In this document: positions 39,746-50,566 of the stretch, piece after piece
Numbering within the stretch: the stretch's first letter is position 1
How the letters are laid out: each line of letters starts with the position of its first letter
Origin: Sphagnum compactum
Taxonomy: Eukaryota > Bryophyta > Sphagnopsida > Sphagnales
Assembly: GCA_965153455.1 (NCBI GenBank)
Contig: OZ234498.1
Coordinates: forward strand, 16,740,001 to 16,804,000
DNA: 64,000 bases
Direction of reading: 5' to 3'
Notes under the pieces: generated by a model
The model's database searches: none
What the model was told of the DNA's origin: nothing
The model's input: the letters and a program-made list of their open reading frames with translations, nothing else
Made by a program: the position numbers and the translations under genes

Positions 39746-40629
39746 ACCTTTCAATGATGTGATGAATTTTTAATGGCATTCAAGTATGCTCTTTTTGAAA
39801 GCTTTGATGTTCTTCATTCAAATGTAGAGGTTTGTCCAGGACGTTACCTTTTTTTGCAACAAGGAGTTCCATTCTAATCCCTTAAGGGCTTCATATGTTG
39901 AGGCTCAAGCCCAAGTCCTGGTTTCTAGGGTTTCACCACCTAGGGTTAGGAATCCTCTTTTGTATGATCTTGCAATTATATCATTCATAGATTATGAGGC
40001 ATTGGAGTGAGATAGGTTGTTTATGTGTTGAGCTCAGGGGTGGACCACTCTGTCATGAACCTTTGTGCGGTCTTAGGTTGGGTGGAGAACATTAATATAG
40101 ATGTTTTCTCTTTTGGATTCTTGTGTTGCACTTCCTTGTATGGCAATTCTACTTTTCTTGCCCCTTTCCAATTACCACCATTCCAATGCGAATGTTCTAC
40201 TTTCCAACATATATTTTCCACTGAAAATATTTGGGATTCTTTGTATTGTACATCATTTCAATTCCACACATTGGCCTTACCAAATATATATGTGAATAAA
40301 TATAATTATTTCCAATGAATATTGATGGGAAAATGGCATCAATCAAAAAATCAAAAAAATCTTTTATTTGGTGTTACGTTGATAGATTATTTAATTTGCA
40401 AAAGGATGAATGTTTGAAAGCATATTCTCAATCAATTCAAAAGTGCAAAATCTAGCCTTACATATTTTTCAATTTTGATTCAAAAGATTGCAGAAACACC
40501 CTACTACATAATGGCCAAAGTGTATCATCTTGTGTCTTGATTTTTATCACCCACTTTTCCCCTACTTTCAGTGTCAAGAGTAGAGGATGGAGAACAATTC
40601 AAGTGTTTAAAGATGTTAGTTAATGTCTC
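39746..40629. other. AT-rich intergenic DNA
   Basis: No supportable gene. Chance frames overlap on both strands at 40021-40318. I see no repeat structure here. Confidence 0.35.
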
Positions 40630-40632
40630 TTA

Positions 40633-41010
40633 GGCCCACTTTACACTACAAGTCAAGGATAGAAAAACTTGAGGCCAACTTTGAGCTTTTTTGGGCTACA
40701 AATTGGCCTAAATTCATTAATAAATACTAAAACATTGATGTTAGAAGTCTATTAATAAATGTAGCAATATTGGCTCCAAAGGTTGCAAATTGGCCTCCCA
40801 AGCTTGATGGTATCCTTTTATCAACCTTGGGGCCAATATAAAGGCGATGAAGTTCAACATTTATTAGTAGCTTGGGGCAGATTGAAATATATATATTTTT
40901 TTCAGCCTTCACTCCTTGTGTAAAGCCTTGGGGCTAATTTCAAATTTTGCACCAATAGGAATACTAGATTTGGATTGAACATGGCCTTGACTCCTAGTGT
41001 AAAGCGGGCT
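40633..41010. mobile_element. Tourist-like MITE (PIF/Harbinger type)
   Basis: A 378-bp element with 26-bp imperfect terminal inverted repeats. The left end GGCCCACTTTACACTACAAG and the reverse complement of the right end (AGCCCGCTTTACACTAGGAG) match at 22 of 26 positions, continuing through TCAAGG. It is flanked by TTA on both sides (40630-40632 and 41011-41013), the 3-bp target duplication expected for PIF/Harbinger elements. The inside is noncoding and has further GGCC/GGGGC half-palindromes, as in foldback-prone MITEs. It depends on a transposase made elsewhere. The class is inferred from target duplication and size. Confidence 0.65.
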
Positions 41011-41013
41011 TTA

Positions 41014-41835
41014 GTGATGCATTCCATATTTTACAAGATACAATGTAATGCAAACTTCCATCTTCCTATGTGAAACTCCAATAAATGAGTATAGATCTCA
41101 AATCTAATTATGCACCAATTATTGAATATTACACCGTATTACTATTATGCCTACTCCTCTTTGCAACAATTGTGATATTGTATCATAGTTTGTTGTGTTT
41201 TAAATAATGCCATCATAGGAATACAAGTGCATGTATGTTTTTTTGAATGATGTATTTTTTGAACCATTCCATATCAATTGGTGCGGAATTCCACAAGGAA
41301 TGTTATCTCAGGGTTTGTTCCATGCCTTGGTTCCAAGAGGTTATATTGAGAACGAATATCATGCAACTTCATAGATATTGCTTAACACATACCTCTTGGG
41401 CTTCCATGAAAATTCTTGTTCTCTCCACTCACCATCACTAAACAATGTTTTCCACATGCAATGGAAAGAACTTTAGACACTATCCTCTTTTGGAAAAATT
41501 TGTGCCATCAAGAGAATGATTTCTTGCTACACTTTGCATGCTTATAGCCAACTAATTTTCTCTGATTGGAGCTTTATCATTAGTTTAAAACTTCCATTGT
41601 TTTCCTTAAAAAACAATTTACATACACCAAAATTAACTTCAACCATATACAAACTATGTATTGTTTCATGCTCTAGCCTTCAAAAGTTCAATCTATGTTT
41701 AATGCTCAGAAAACCTAATTTCGAAACTTTTGAAATTGTTCTATCCAATCAACAAAGCTTCATGTCCAAATGGAGTTTTTCACAACTATGCATTTTGGAT
41801 TATAAATTATTATAGGCATGATGCTATTACTTCTT
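41014..41835. other. AT-rich intergenic DNA
   Basis: No gene supported. Plus-strand frames at 41247-41441 and 41516-41815 have no motif and ordinary AT-driven composition. Confidence 0.35.
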
Positions 41836-42300
41836 CTAAATATCAATGATATTATCTATTTCTGTCTTGGATATATTGAGCATAGCCAATTTTTTGTGTG
41901 TGCTGCTCGCATCATTAGAGAAATTTTTTGTCCTTGGTGTAATTAATTTCGTGCCTTCCTCTTCTTCATTCGACATGGCATCTTCTGGGTATGGTGTCTT
42001 TGGCACTGCGCTTTCTTTTTTGTCATTTGATTTTGTCATTCTACCATTTTGGCATACTACGGAGTCCTCCTCCTCCACCTTGTTGCTAATTGTATTGGCT
42101 TCCACTAGTTGGTCCATTTCCCTGTTGCAAGCAAGTACTAATGTTTTACATGGATCATCCTCTACATCTGAATCGTTTCTTGGCCATTTATTTTTAAAAT
42201 CGAATCGCTTATTTTTTTGGGCACTTGGATCCCAACAGCTGATCGCATTGTTGATGAAATCATGTTTTGAAATTTCTATTTGTCGAATTTGTTGACCATG
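41836..42300 (-). CDS. Acidic, hydrophilic coding-like remnant, unknown
   Basis: A minus-strand frame of 93 codons from 42117 (MDQLVEANTISNKVEEEDSV ... SKTEIDNIIDI). It extends without a stop upstream to about 42270 through SCWDPSAQKNKRFDF and DSDVEDDPCKTLVLACN. Rich in Asp, Glu, Lys and Ser, with no domain recognised. It resembles the disordered tails common in transposon-derived proteins. No promoter or splice context was found. Could be a TE remnant or chance. Confidence 0.3.
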   Translation of the reverse strand, partial: HGQQIRQIEISKHDFINNAISCWDPSAQKNKRFDFKNKWPRNDSDVEDDPCKTLVLACNREMDQLVEANTISNKVEEEDSVVCQNGRMTKSNDKKESAVPKTPYPEDAMSNEEEEGTKLITPRTKNFSNDASSTHKKLAMLNISKTEIDNIIDI

Positions 42301-42457
42301 GATTGTCTCTAGGTGGTGGTGGCAAGCTGTTCAGAAACTTTGGGATAAACATTTTGATCATTATCCTATATATCTTATAATCCTGCAAGTGGTTAATAGA
42401 TGCCAATATCCAACCTTTGCTTGGAACTCTACATCTACACATTTCAGCCAAGTACAA

Positions 42458-45420
42458 ATCTAACTTTGATGGTGTTTGACAAGATTATCGTGGATATGGA
42501 TACCGTGACATGATGCAAATGAAAAAGTTTTATCCTAGGTTTTTTTTATTAAACCCTTCAACTTCAAAATAAAACTAACATGAATACATAAAATAATGCA
42601 TGTTTGGGAACATGTTGGGTTGGTAACATACTTGTAGTTGTCCACTCAAATTTTGCTTTTAAGTCTAGCATGGCAACCATTGGTTATGATTGGACCATTT
42701 GGTTGGTAGTGGTGACTTTGGAATAGTAGCATATGCCAAAACGACTCCAAATGGCAAAATAGCTACATGTGTTTCAAAAGCCACAAAATCATGTATTTGC
42801 TTATGATAACCATTTATTGCTTTGATATATATATTTTAGTGATTATTTGTGTCAATAGTCATTACATATTTGTTCAATAAACAATTTAATGTTCAAGTTC
42901 AACCTTCATTTTATTTTATTTTTTCATAACTGAATATTTCCTTTTGAGATCACATATTTTGAACAAATATTCATGTTAACACATGTATTGAACCACAATT
43001 TAATGCAAACAATGGGATTTTGATTCTTCCTTCAGTTGTTGACACATTGTTGTTTTTTATTTTTCATACACATCTCATGGTTTCGGGGTTGGCCCTATCA
43101 TCCGATGATTCACCAAATGTTTTAACACTTTGTTCCAAATTTGGTGACACCTAGGTTTGCATATTAAGAGTTGCATAAAATTACGTTCGAAGTTTCATGA
43201 ATTATGTTGATAACAAGTTGCCAAGGGTTATCAAATCCTCTGTCAACAAGTCCATTAGTAAGTGTGTGAAAAGCTATTTTGGAATCAGCTTCTTCTAACT
43301 TGCGCATCCTTTAAAAAAATCCATGGCATGTGTAAACATCATCGAATTGTAATTTTACATATCCTCTTTGGAAATGTTTATAATCTGTCCGTCTACCTTC
43401 GCATTCACCCATTGCCATGCCATCCATTTATTTGTTTTATCAATTGCCCTTTTCCATTATGTTCCCCATGTTCTAATTTCTAGTAAATGCCAAAGGAGGA
43501 TTAGTCGGGTGTCATTTCTTGGATATTCCAATAATTTTTTTTGTCATTTCACATATTCTATTCTATTTAGTATGCTTGAGATTAACATATATTCAATCAT
43601 AGGTTCCAAGGTGTTTGGTGTGATAATTGGTGTTAATTTTCTTTTTGCCATTGTAAAAAATAGAAGTTTAACGATTGCAAACACATGGTAGAGGCAAAAA
43701 TGATGTAACTAAATAGTAGGGGTGGAGTAAATGCAAATTGAAGTATAATGTGCAAATTAGTAGTAGAAGGGGAAAGAATGCAATTTGATTGTACAAGTAG
43801 TAAGAATGGCCCTAGATGCAAGATGTTGAAATGGTGCATGAAAATTAAAAAATAAATTTAAAATGGTATAGACAATGTGAAGTTCCATGAGCTACCTCAT
43901 ATTGTTTCAATTTCTAATGGGCACATGCCTCTTGGTGGTGTACAGGTCGTGTTTGGATTGGCACATACATCTTGGTGGGTCAACAAGTTTATATGCCACT
44001 AAATGGGATTTAGTTTAACATTCTATATGATTTAGATGCTACAGAGTTTAATATATTTCATATTAAGTTAATATAAACTATGATTCAACATTTCATGTGT
44101 CCAATTTTTCAAAACAAACCAACATAAATTTTTTTCCATCTTGTTTCCTTTGTTTATTTTTTTGCAAAAAAATTTGTTGTCAACATTCATGGAAAAAATC
44201 ATCCATTTTCATTTGTCATCCACATTTGTCATCCATAAATATTGTTCATCCATGAACACGTGGTAAAGTATTCTTCTACATCACCAAATATTTTGTTCCA
44301 TGTGTTAAATAATATTTTCCAAATATTTTATTGACGTCAACAAAATATTCCAAAAACTTCACTCATGTTCATTTGCTCATGCTCACCTACTCATTATTCA
44401 TGCTCACATGCTCACAAAATAACATCCCTATTCACAGAATAGAGGTTTTTAGTTCTTTGTGTACAAGTGAGTTGTGGCAGTCAGAGGTTGTTGGTAACTA
44501 AGCATTGTACATTCTTGCCACAAGTGGACACACCAAGTCTAATTTTTTTTATGATGGTGCAAACTTTGTTGTAGATGAAATACTGAAATTTTTTCAGAAA
44601 ATGGACTACCTAGAACGAAGCAAAGTATAAATATCTAGAATCGATAACCCAAATGTTTAGACTATGAATGATTGTTGGCCTTGGGTGGTGGAAGTCTAAC
44701 TTAGTGACACAATACATAACAACTTGTTGAGCATTGTTGTCTATGATAAATGTTGTGAAGAGGAGGAGCCTTCATATGATGATTCTAAAAGTAGGTTAGA
44801 CGACAAAATTGGTGACTCTTTTGAAACATAAGTATATCATTTGCAAGTGTTCCTGATCAGTGGAAAGATTTGGACAGATAGGAGGGAACATTTATGGTTA
44901 GAAACATATAATTACCTCTAGTATTCCAATAACCAATGTAATTTTTATTATCGCACATTTGTTTTGGATGCACATGTCTCAATTGACAGGTGGATATACA
45001 ATGTGAGGCGACTTTCCGTCCCTCTACTCCCGGTTCTACAAGGTGATTATGCTTGGAAGCACAAATGCTACTGGTGAAGGAAAAATGCAAGTGTAATTCT
45101 AGATGTTAAATTGCGTTTGTAGTTGAAATTAAGTAGCCTGCCTCCTATGCATCATTTACGATTAGAACTGATAGATATATTTTTTTCAAGCTCACACACT
45201 ACACATTCTAGGACTTTATGTCAAATTGTCATTCATTTAAACTAATGTTTAAGGACTCAACACCATGTCCAACATAGCTGCAGACCACTAGTCACTTGAA
45301 ATGTTGTTTCTAACACATAGGTTATTCAAATTCGGCTTGCCATAGCTCACTAGAAAGCTAACAACAAGGCGCATCTTGCTACCAAATCCTAAGTTCTGCA
45401 GCTGAACCAGCAAGAAGTTC
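42458..45420. other. AT-rich intergenic DNA
   Basis: Nearly 3 kb with no supportable gene, RNA or clear repeat. Frames such as 43368-43691 (plus) and 44857-45090 (minus) show no motif. At 44190-44340 words like CATCCA and CAAATATT recur and form weak inverted pairs. Confidence 0.35.
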
Positions 45421-45708
45421 TGCTATGAAACTCGAGAGGGTTTATGAGATTTCTCTTAAGTTCCAATCTTCCCACACTATCACTACCTACCCCCATTCCT
45501 TCAAAACTATTACACGATTTTCATTCTACTTTCCTTCCTTCTCCCCTCTACTAAAACTAATCATTCTTTTCCTCTTCAAGAAGCTTGTGGGAACAAGTAT
45601 TCAAGATTGAATGAAAATTATCTCCGAGGCAAAGAGAGAGACCCTAATGATCCGAGTCCGCCTTTTAAAGAGAAGGAGAAGGGAGGTGAAGGTAGATTCA
45701 AAGCTTGG

Positions 45709-45955
45709 TGGTCAATGGAATGTTCCAAGCTTAGTGGCCAATGGAAGGTTCCATGCTTGGTGGCCAATGGAAGGTTCCATGCTTGTTGGCCAATGGAAGG
45801 TTCCATGCTTGGTGGCCAATGGAATGTTTCAAGCTTGGTGGCCAATGAAATGTTCCAAGCTTGGTGGCCAATGGAAGGTTCCATGCTTGGTGGCCAATGG
45901 AATGTTCCAAGTTTTGTGACCAATGGAAGGTTCCATGCTTGGTGGCCAATGGAAG
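45709..45955. repeat. 26-bp minisatellite, ~9-10 copies
   Basis: The unit is GGTTCCATGCTTGGTGGCC followed by AATGGAA. Two versions intermingle, one with GGTTCCATGC and one with TGTTCCAAGC. Because 26 is not a multiple of 3, each protein frame repeats every 78 nt. The array is open in two plus-strand and two minus-strand frames, which explains the overlapping frames at 45607-46104 and 45611-45919 (plus) and 45618-45923 and 45731-46039 (minus). I do not regard any of them as a proven gene. Confidence 0.8.
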
Positions 45956-46199
45956 GTGAAGGAGAAACACCTTTTCACCTCTTCCATTTTCCCCCCAACA
46001 AACTTTACTTAAACCTTCAATTTTTTCCTTTGACCTCACGGTTTTACTTTACCATGGTTCTAAGTCGTTACTCACGCCTTCCTTTCCTTTTCTTCGATCT
46101 ATAAATTACGACTATGCACCTCAATGTAACAAGTCCTTCACACCTTCATTGTCGATTTGATTTGATTGAAGATCTGACCTTTTTCCTCTCCTTGAAATT

Positions 46200-46622
46200 A
46201 TGGCGTTGCGCACGGTCACATCTTACGGGCCGCAAGCCGCACAAGCGAATGAAGAACCGCCTCCGGAGTCATCTCTAGATCTTACCCTAACGCATCATCC
46301 TCATGATGAAGAACCCGAACTTCGAGAGGTGCGTGCTCATCTTGAAGTTGAACCCCTTCGAGCCTGCTACTATCGTATTTCTTTGAATTTTCGCACCCTG
46401 GTGATCTTGTTGCAAGTTGACCCCGCTTCTGGTGACGAACTCGAGACCGTTTGTGAAGGTTGTTACGAAACTAAAGATACTTCTATCTTCGCATGGTCTT
46501 CAGTTCCCGGTGTTGGACACTATCGTTGGTTGCGCGGTCCGATTCGTCGACTGCCTCCTAATAGCAAGGTGGACTACCTAGTTCGCACCATCCAATGCAT
46601 CCTAGATTTCTTGCAGTTGTGA
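46200..46622 (+). CDS. Orphan intact 140-residue ORF, unknown function
   Basis: ATG at 46200 to TGA at 46622, in a local patch of clearly higher GC than its surroundings. The protein has a Pro/Glu-rich start (EEPPPESSLDLTLTHHPHDE), then a compact part with RACYYRISLNFRTLVILLQV, a GDELETVCEGCYETKD stretch with two Cys, and a basic YRWLRGPIRRLPPN near the end. No signal peptide or membrane segment. An AATAAA follows at about 46694. Upstream lie a pyrimidine-rich leader (45480-45590) and the 26-bp minisatellite. I do not recognise the family. It may be a young plant gene, a retroelement gag-type protein, or sequence captured from elsewhere. The length, composition and intactness argue against chance. 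Confidence 0.5.
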   Translation: MALRTVTSYGPQAAQANEEPPPESSLDLTLTHHPHDEEPELREVRAHLEVEPLRACYYRISLNFRTLVILLQVDPASGDELETVCEGCYETKDTSIFAWSSVPGVGHYRWLRGPIRRLPPNSKVDYLVRTIQCILDFLQL

Positions 46623-48658
46623 ACTATCACTATGGCATAGCCTAGAATTTAAAATGTACTTGTAGCTCCTTGCTAAGCTTATCCTTATTCTAAATAAATG
46701 TTTCAGTTATCATTAGATTTCTGTTGCCATTGGTACACTATCATACTATCTATTTAATCGTTGAGTTGCCTCGAATTAACCTTATGTTCAACGGCTTGAA
46801 GATTGTTTTATCTCTATTAGACCTTTCATTAACACCCCTTCAATTGCTTCGAGAATTCCTAACATGCTTGCTATTCCCTAAATACCATAACAAGTCTAAT
46901 GTTGTGTTGAACACCGCTAATTTTGGTGTCTACTTCTACCCCCAACCCTCTAGAGATTTCTCACCCCTAATTACGTAACAAAGTTTCTAAAACTATGGTT
47001 ATAAGCCTTCGTTGAAGAAAAGAACTAATCTAATTCCTTATTCACCAATAACGCATTTCAAAAAAGAAAACAACCCCCCTACGCACCAAGTGCATTCATC
47101 ATTCCCTATGAAGTCGCTAAAAGCCCTTAATAACCTTACCCCACTCAAATAACCCTGATGCAATTCTTAAAAATTGAGACTACCGCACATGGTTGTGTCA
47201 GTATGGCTCACATGGATATGACAATGTTTGTGGCAAATCTGGATGGTTGATGGAATTTTGTAGTGGGGCATGCTTTTGCAAAATATCACAAATGACAAAA
47301 TTTCACATATAACTTCATTGTTACAGAATGTAAAGAAGTACGCCATGTGTCATTATACTAACAAATCATGATAATTGTATATTTACATATAGGGAAATAT
47401 TTTAATACCTCGATACTCTGCCATGGGTCATTATTCTGACCAGTTGAAATGAATGGCTTGGGTTGAATAATAATACAAATAAAACGTTTCATTTAATTAT
47501 CTAAAATTTTGCCATGTGTCATTATCACATTTGATGTTAATTATCACATGTGGGTTGTTGGAGGCCACACAATGTTAAAGGGCATGCACAAAAATGTGTA
47601 CTTACGTGGCCAAATCCCAACCTCTCCCTTTCCACGTTCAAGATAATTGCATAAATAAAATAATAATAATGCAAATATATTATGTTAGTGATATGTGGCA
47701 ACATACCATATGAACAAAAAGTTGACCAATTTAGTTGCAAATTAGTTGCAGACAATAGTATGTGTATGGTGGGTCAACGAATGAACCAATATTTTTTGAC
47801 TTTCTTTTCCATCCATCTATAATTGTCGCTTGCAACTTGTCCAACACAACTAAAGGAAAAATAGTTGCAAATGTCATTTGCAACTAAAAACTAGTTGCAA
47901 AAACTAGTTGAAAATTCTTTGTTTTCTTTTAGTGTTTATACTTCCTTCCTTAAATCAAAAGCATGTGGTTGAGCAAGTCAACACACCCTAGGTAATCCCT
48001 AACTACCTAACTATTATAGTAACTCTAATAACTATTTTCCCCACCTTAACAAACACCATTTAGACCTAATGGTAACAGGCCCAAAATTCAATGTTGATAA
48101 ATTCTTATTTTTTCATCAATTTGGACCACAAATGATAAAATCGTGCCACATTTAATAAAAAGAAAGCATACAAAGAAAGGGAGAGAAAAAGAAACAAGGG
48201 GCAAGGACCAAATTCCAGGCAAGCAAGCAGCCCAAACGAGGCGGGCATTAAAAGGAAAAGGAACCATTAAGAACTGAACCCTCCACTAGTTGCATGAAGC
48301 ATATCAACTAAAAAAAGGGGGGGTAAACCCGATAAAACTTTAAGCTCAAACAAACCTTCCCTTGCAATAATAATTTGTCTCAAGATGGAGGTGTCCTACG
48401 CTCTTTGTACTGCCACCAACACTTTGTGTCGATAAAAAGAATGCAACATTGTTAAAGGAGGGCCTCTAGTGCCCTTTGTTGTCCACGTCATGTTAGCACA
48501 TTGATGAAAAAAGTTATTGGTCTATTGGTGAAGACACCTAAAAACCTCTATGGTTAGAGGGAAAAACACATCTGTTGGGTAACGGTTGTGATGAAGTCCT
48601 TCCTTCACATGAGTTGCCAGTGTCACAACCACCCCATGAAAAAGAGCTGCCAATGATA
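46623..48658. other. Intergenic DNA with short repeats
   Basis: No gene supported. The motif GCCATGTGTCATTAT recurs at about 47342, 47420 and 47511. Between 47725 and 47935 the word TAGTTGCAA occurs many times in both orientations and can form hairpins. From about 48150 composition shifts to purine-rich. Confidence 0.45.
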
Positions 48659-49138
48659 TCAAGTTTGCTCGAGTGGGGTTAGCAATGACAACATTGGACA
48701 ATGTGTGAATGCCAATGACCGATAGAATAATGTTGATTCACCTACAAGAAGACTGAAGAGAAGGCATCGAAAGAACGTAGGTTTGCTTTTGCAAAACATG
48801 AAACTTGCATCTTTCGCAATGGATGCAAAAACATTTCGAACAACATCATGGGATGCGGTCCTCTCCCCACCATGGGCATAGTGGAGGAAGTGAATCCCCT
48901 TGGGGTATAACGACTGGCCACACATGTAATGTGTCAGATCGAGAGCCAGAGGATGGGGTAGGTCTAATATAATCCGCAATGTAGAGGAGAAAACATCATA
49001 GGGCAAATGAAAGCATGAGATGATAGGGTGAACAAATAGCTGAGCTCCTATGTTCGACGCTGCATAAAACTTCAAGCACGTTCGATGCGAGTTAGAAGAC
49101 ATGTCAAAGATGATGTTGAAAAAGGAATGGTCATGCAA
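48659..49138 (-). pseudogene. LINE-type retrotransposon ORF2 remnant (C-terminal part)
   Basis: Minus-strand frame of 159 codons containing DLTHYMCGQSLYPKGIHFLH, YAHGGERTASHDVVRNVFAS, then SIAKDASFMF. This resembles the Cys/His region after reverse transcriptase in many plant LINE or RT-related proteins (C-x-C-G, H, C, then R-x-x-x-HD). One expected Cys is Tyr here. The upstream RT domain is not seen, so the copy is 5'-truncated or decayed, as is usual for LINEs. Confidence is moderate. Confidence 0.45.
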
Positions 49139-50566
49139 TTTTTTAAAAATAGTTTATTGAAGTTGATCTACTCTCCTCTTTACAAGTTGTTCGAATGGGG
49201 GTAAAGATGTTGCTACAACTAAGGGAAAAAGCTCCTGAGATAACTTGGACTACTCGCCCTAATGGCCTCCAATAAGAATGGACACAAATCCAACAAGAAT
49301 CTAGACGCAATGACCAATGACTAATGACCAATGACCAACTGACTCAGGGTTGTACTTGGCCACTGGACTCCCTTCTTTATGGTCTAGAGGACTTTGATGA
49401 ACATTGTTGTCTTGAGCTGAGCACGCTGGTGCGGTTTTGGTCCTCATGACCTATGAAAACACATGTTTTGAAAGGTGACTGCCTATCATGAGTTCTTGGT
49501 CAATTGATTCTGAAGGCAAGACTGCCAGAATGTGCCAGAGGCAAAACTGAACAAGGTTTGAAATGGGAAGTGTAGAGTTAATTACAATTACATCTGGCTA
49601 TCACCTTTCATCCTGAGTATCACAGCTTTTCCAGGTCATGTGAGACAAACACCAAGACCACCATCTTATATCCACCTACACCTCTGATCCTATCTTTGTT
49701 ATTTCCTGCATTGTGCATAGACTGATGTGCAGCTCGTTTCACAGCAGTTAAATGTTTTACATGCTGTCTCATGTTTTGCACACACAAACACACACACAAT
49801 CTCTCATGTTTTGCACACAAACACAAACACACACACACACACACACACTCTCTCTACATGGGCTCCCCCATGAAGAACAATGCATACAGGCCAGGTGGTG
49901 CTATAGAAGCTTCCTGTGGGTGAACTGCTGTACTCCCATGTAGGGTTTCTAGGATCTCATTGCTGTTGAGAACTTTCTACTCACAGAACAATAATATATC
50001 ACAAAATTGGCATTGGCTTAAAATTTGTCATCGGAAATGATACATGGAAGAAAACCTCATGGGCCTCTGCACCAGCTCTCTATATGATATCTACAGCTTC
50101 CAGAAAGTTAGCACTTAGCAGCTGATAGAAAACTTGTGCTCATGGTAAAGTAAAACGTGTGTTCTTGCTAGATCAAAGAACCAAATCCCATAGAGGGGAC
50201 CTCTACAGCCATCAACTTTCCACATCCTACCAATACCATGTAAGTAAATCATCATGTCCTTGTAGACAACAGGTCTATACATTAACCTATTTGATTGCTA
50301 ATTAAATTTCTACTTCACAGTTTGTCACACACAATAGAAAAGCCCAGAAAATTGTCTGACCTTAAGTAGACTTGCACCATAGAACATACTGTCAATACTC
50401 ATCCAGCAAGTAGACATTACTACCAAATGGCATAACCATGAACCTTCAGTGAGGGCGGGTACACAGAGGAACAAATTTAGACTTGGGTGATGCTGGATAC
50501 AATACAGACAAAATATGCAGTCAAATTACATGAGACATTCCATCAAATTCCAGCAAATTACAGAAG
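49139..50566. other. Intergenic DNA, 3' flank of LHCA3, with (CA)n
   Basis: No gene supported. A compound (AC)n microsatellite lies at 49780-49849, with the phrase CTCATGTTTTGCACACA-like repeated at about 49769 and 49803. The right part (50300-50566) should contain the LHCA3 3' UTR. Confidence 0.45.

Noticed and set aside
41846-42295. 149-codon plus-strand frame opposite the acidic minus-strand frame
   Set aside because: Ser/Phe/Leu-rich composition is the expected antisense shadow of an acidic, Lys-rich frame.
45607-46104. 165-codon plus-strand frame as a gene
   Set aside because: Its length is explained by a stop-free 26-bp minisatellite that is open in several frames at once.
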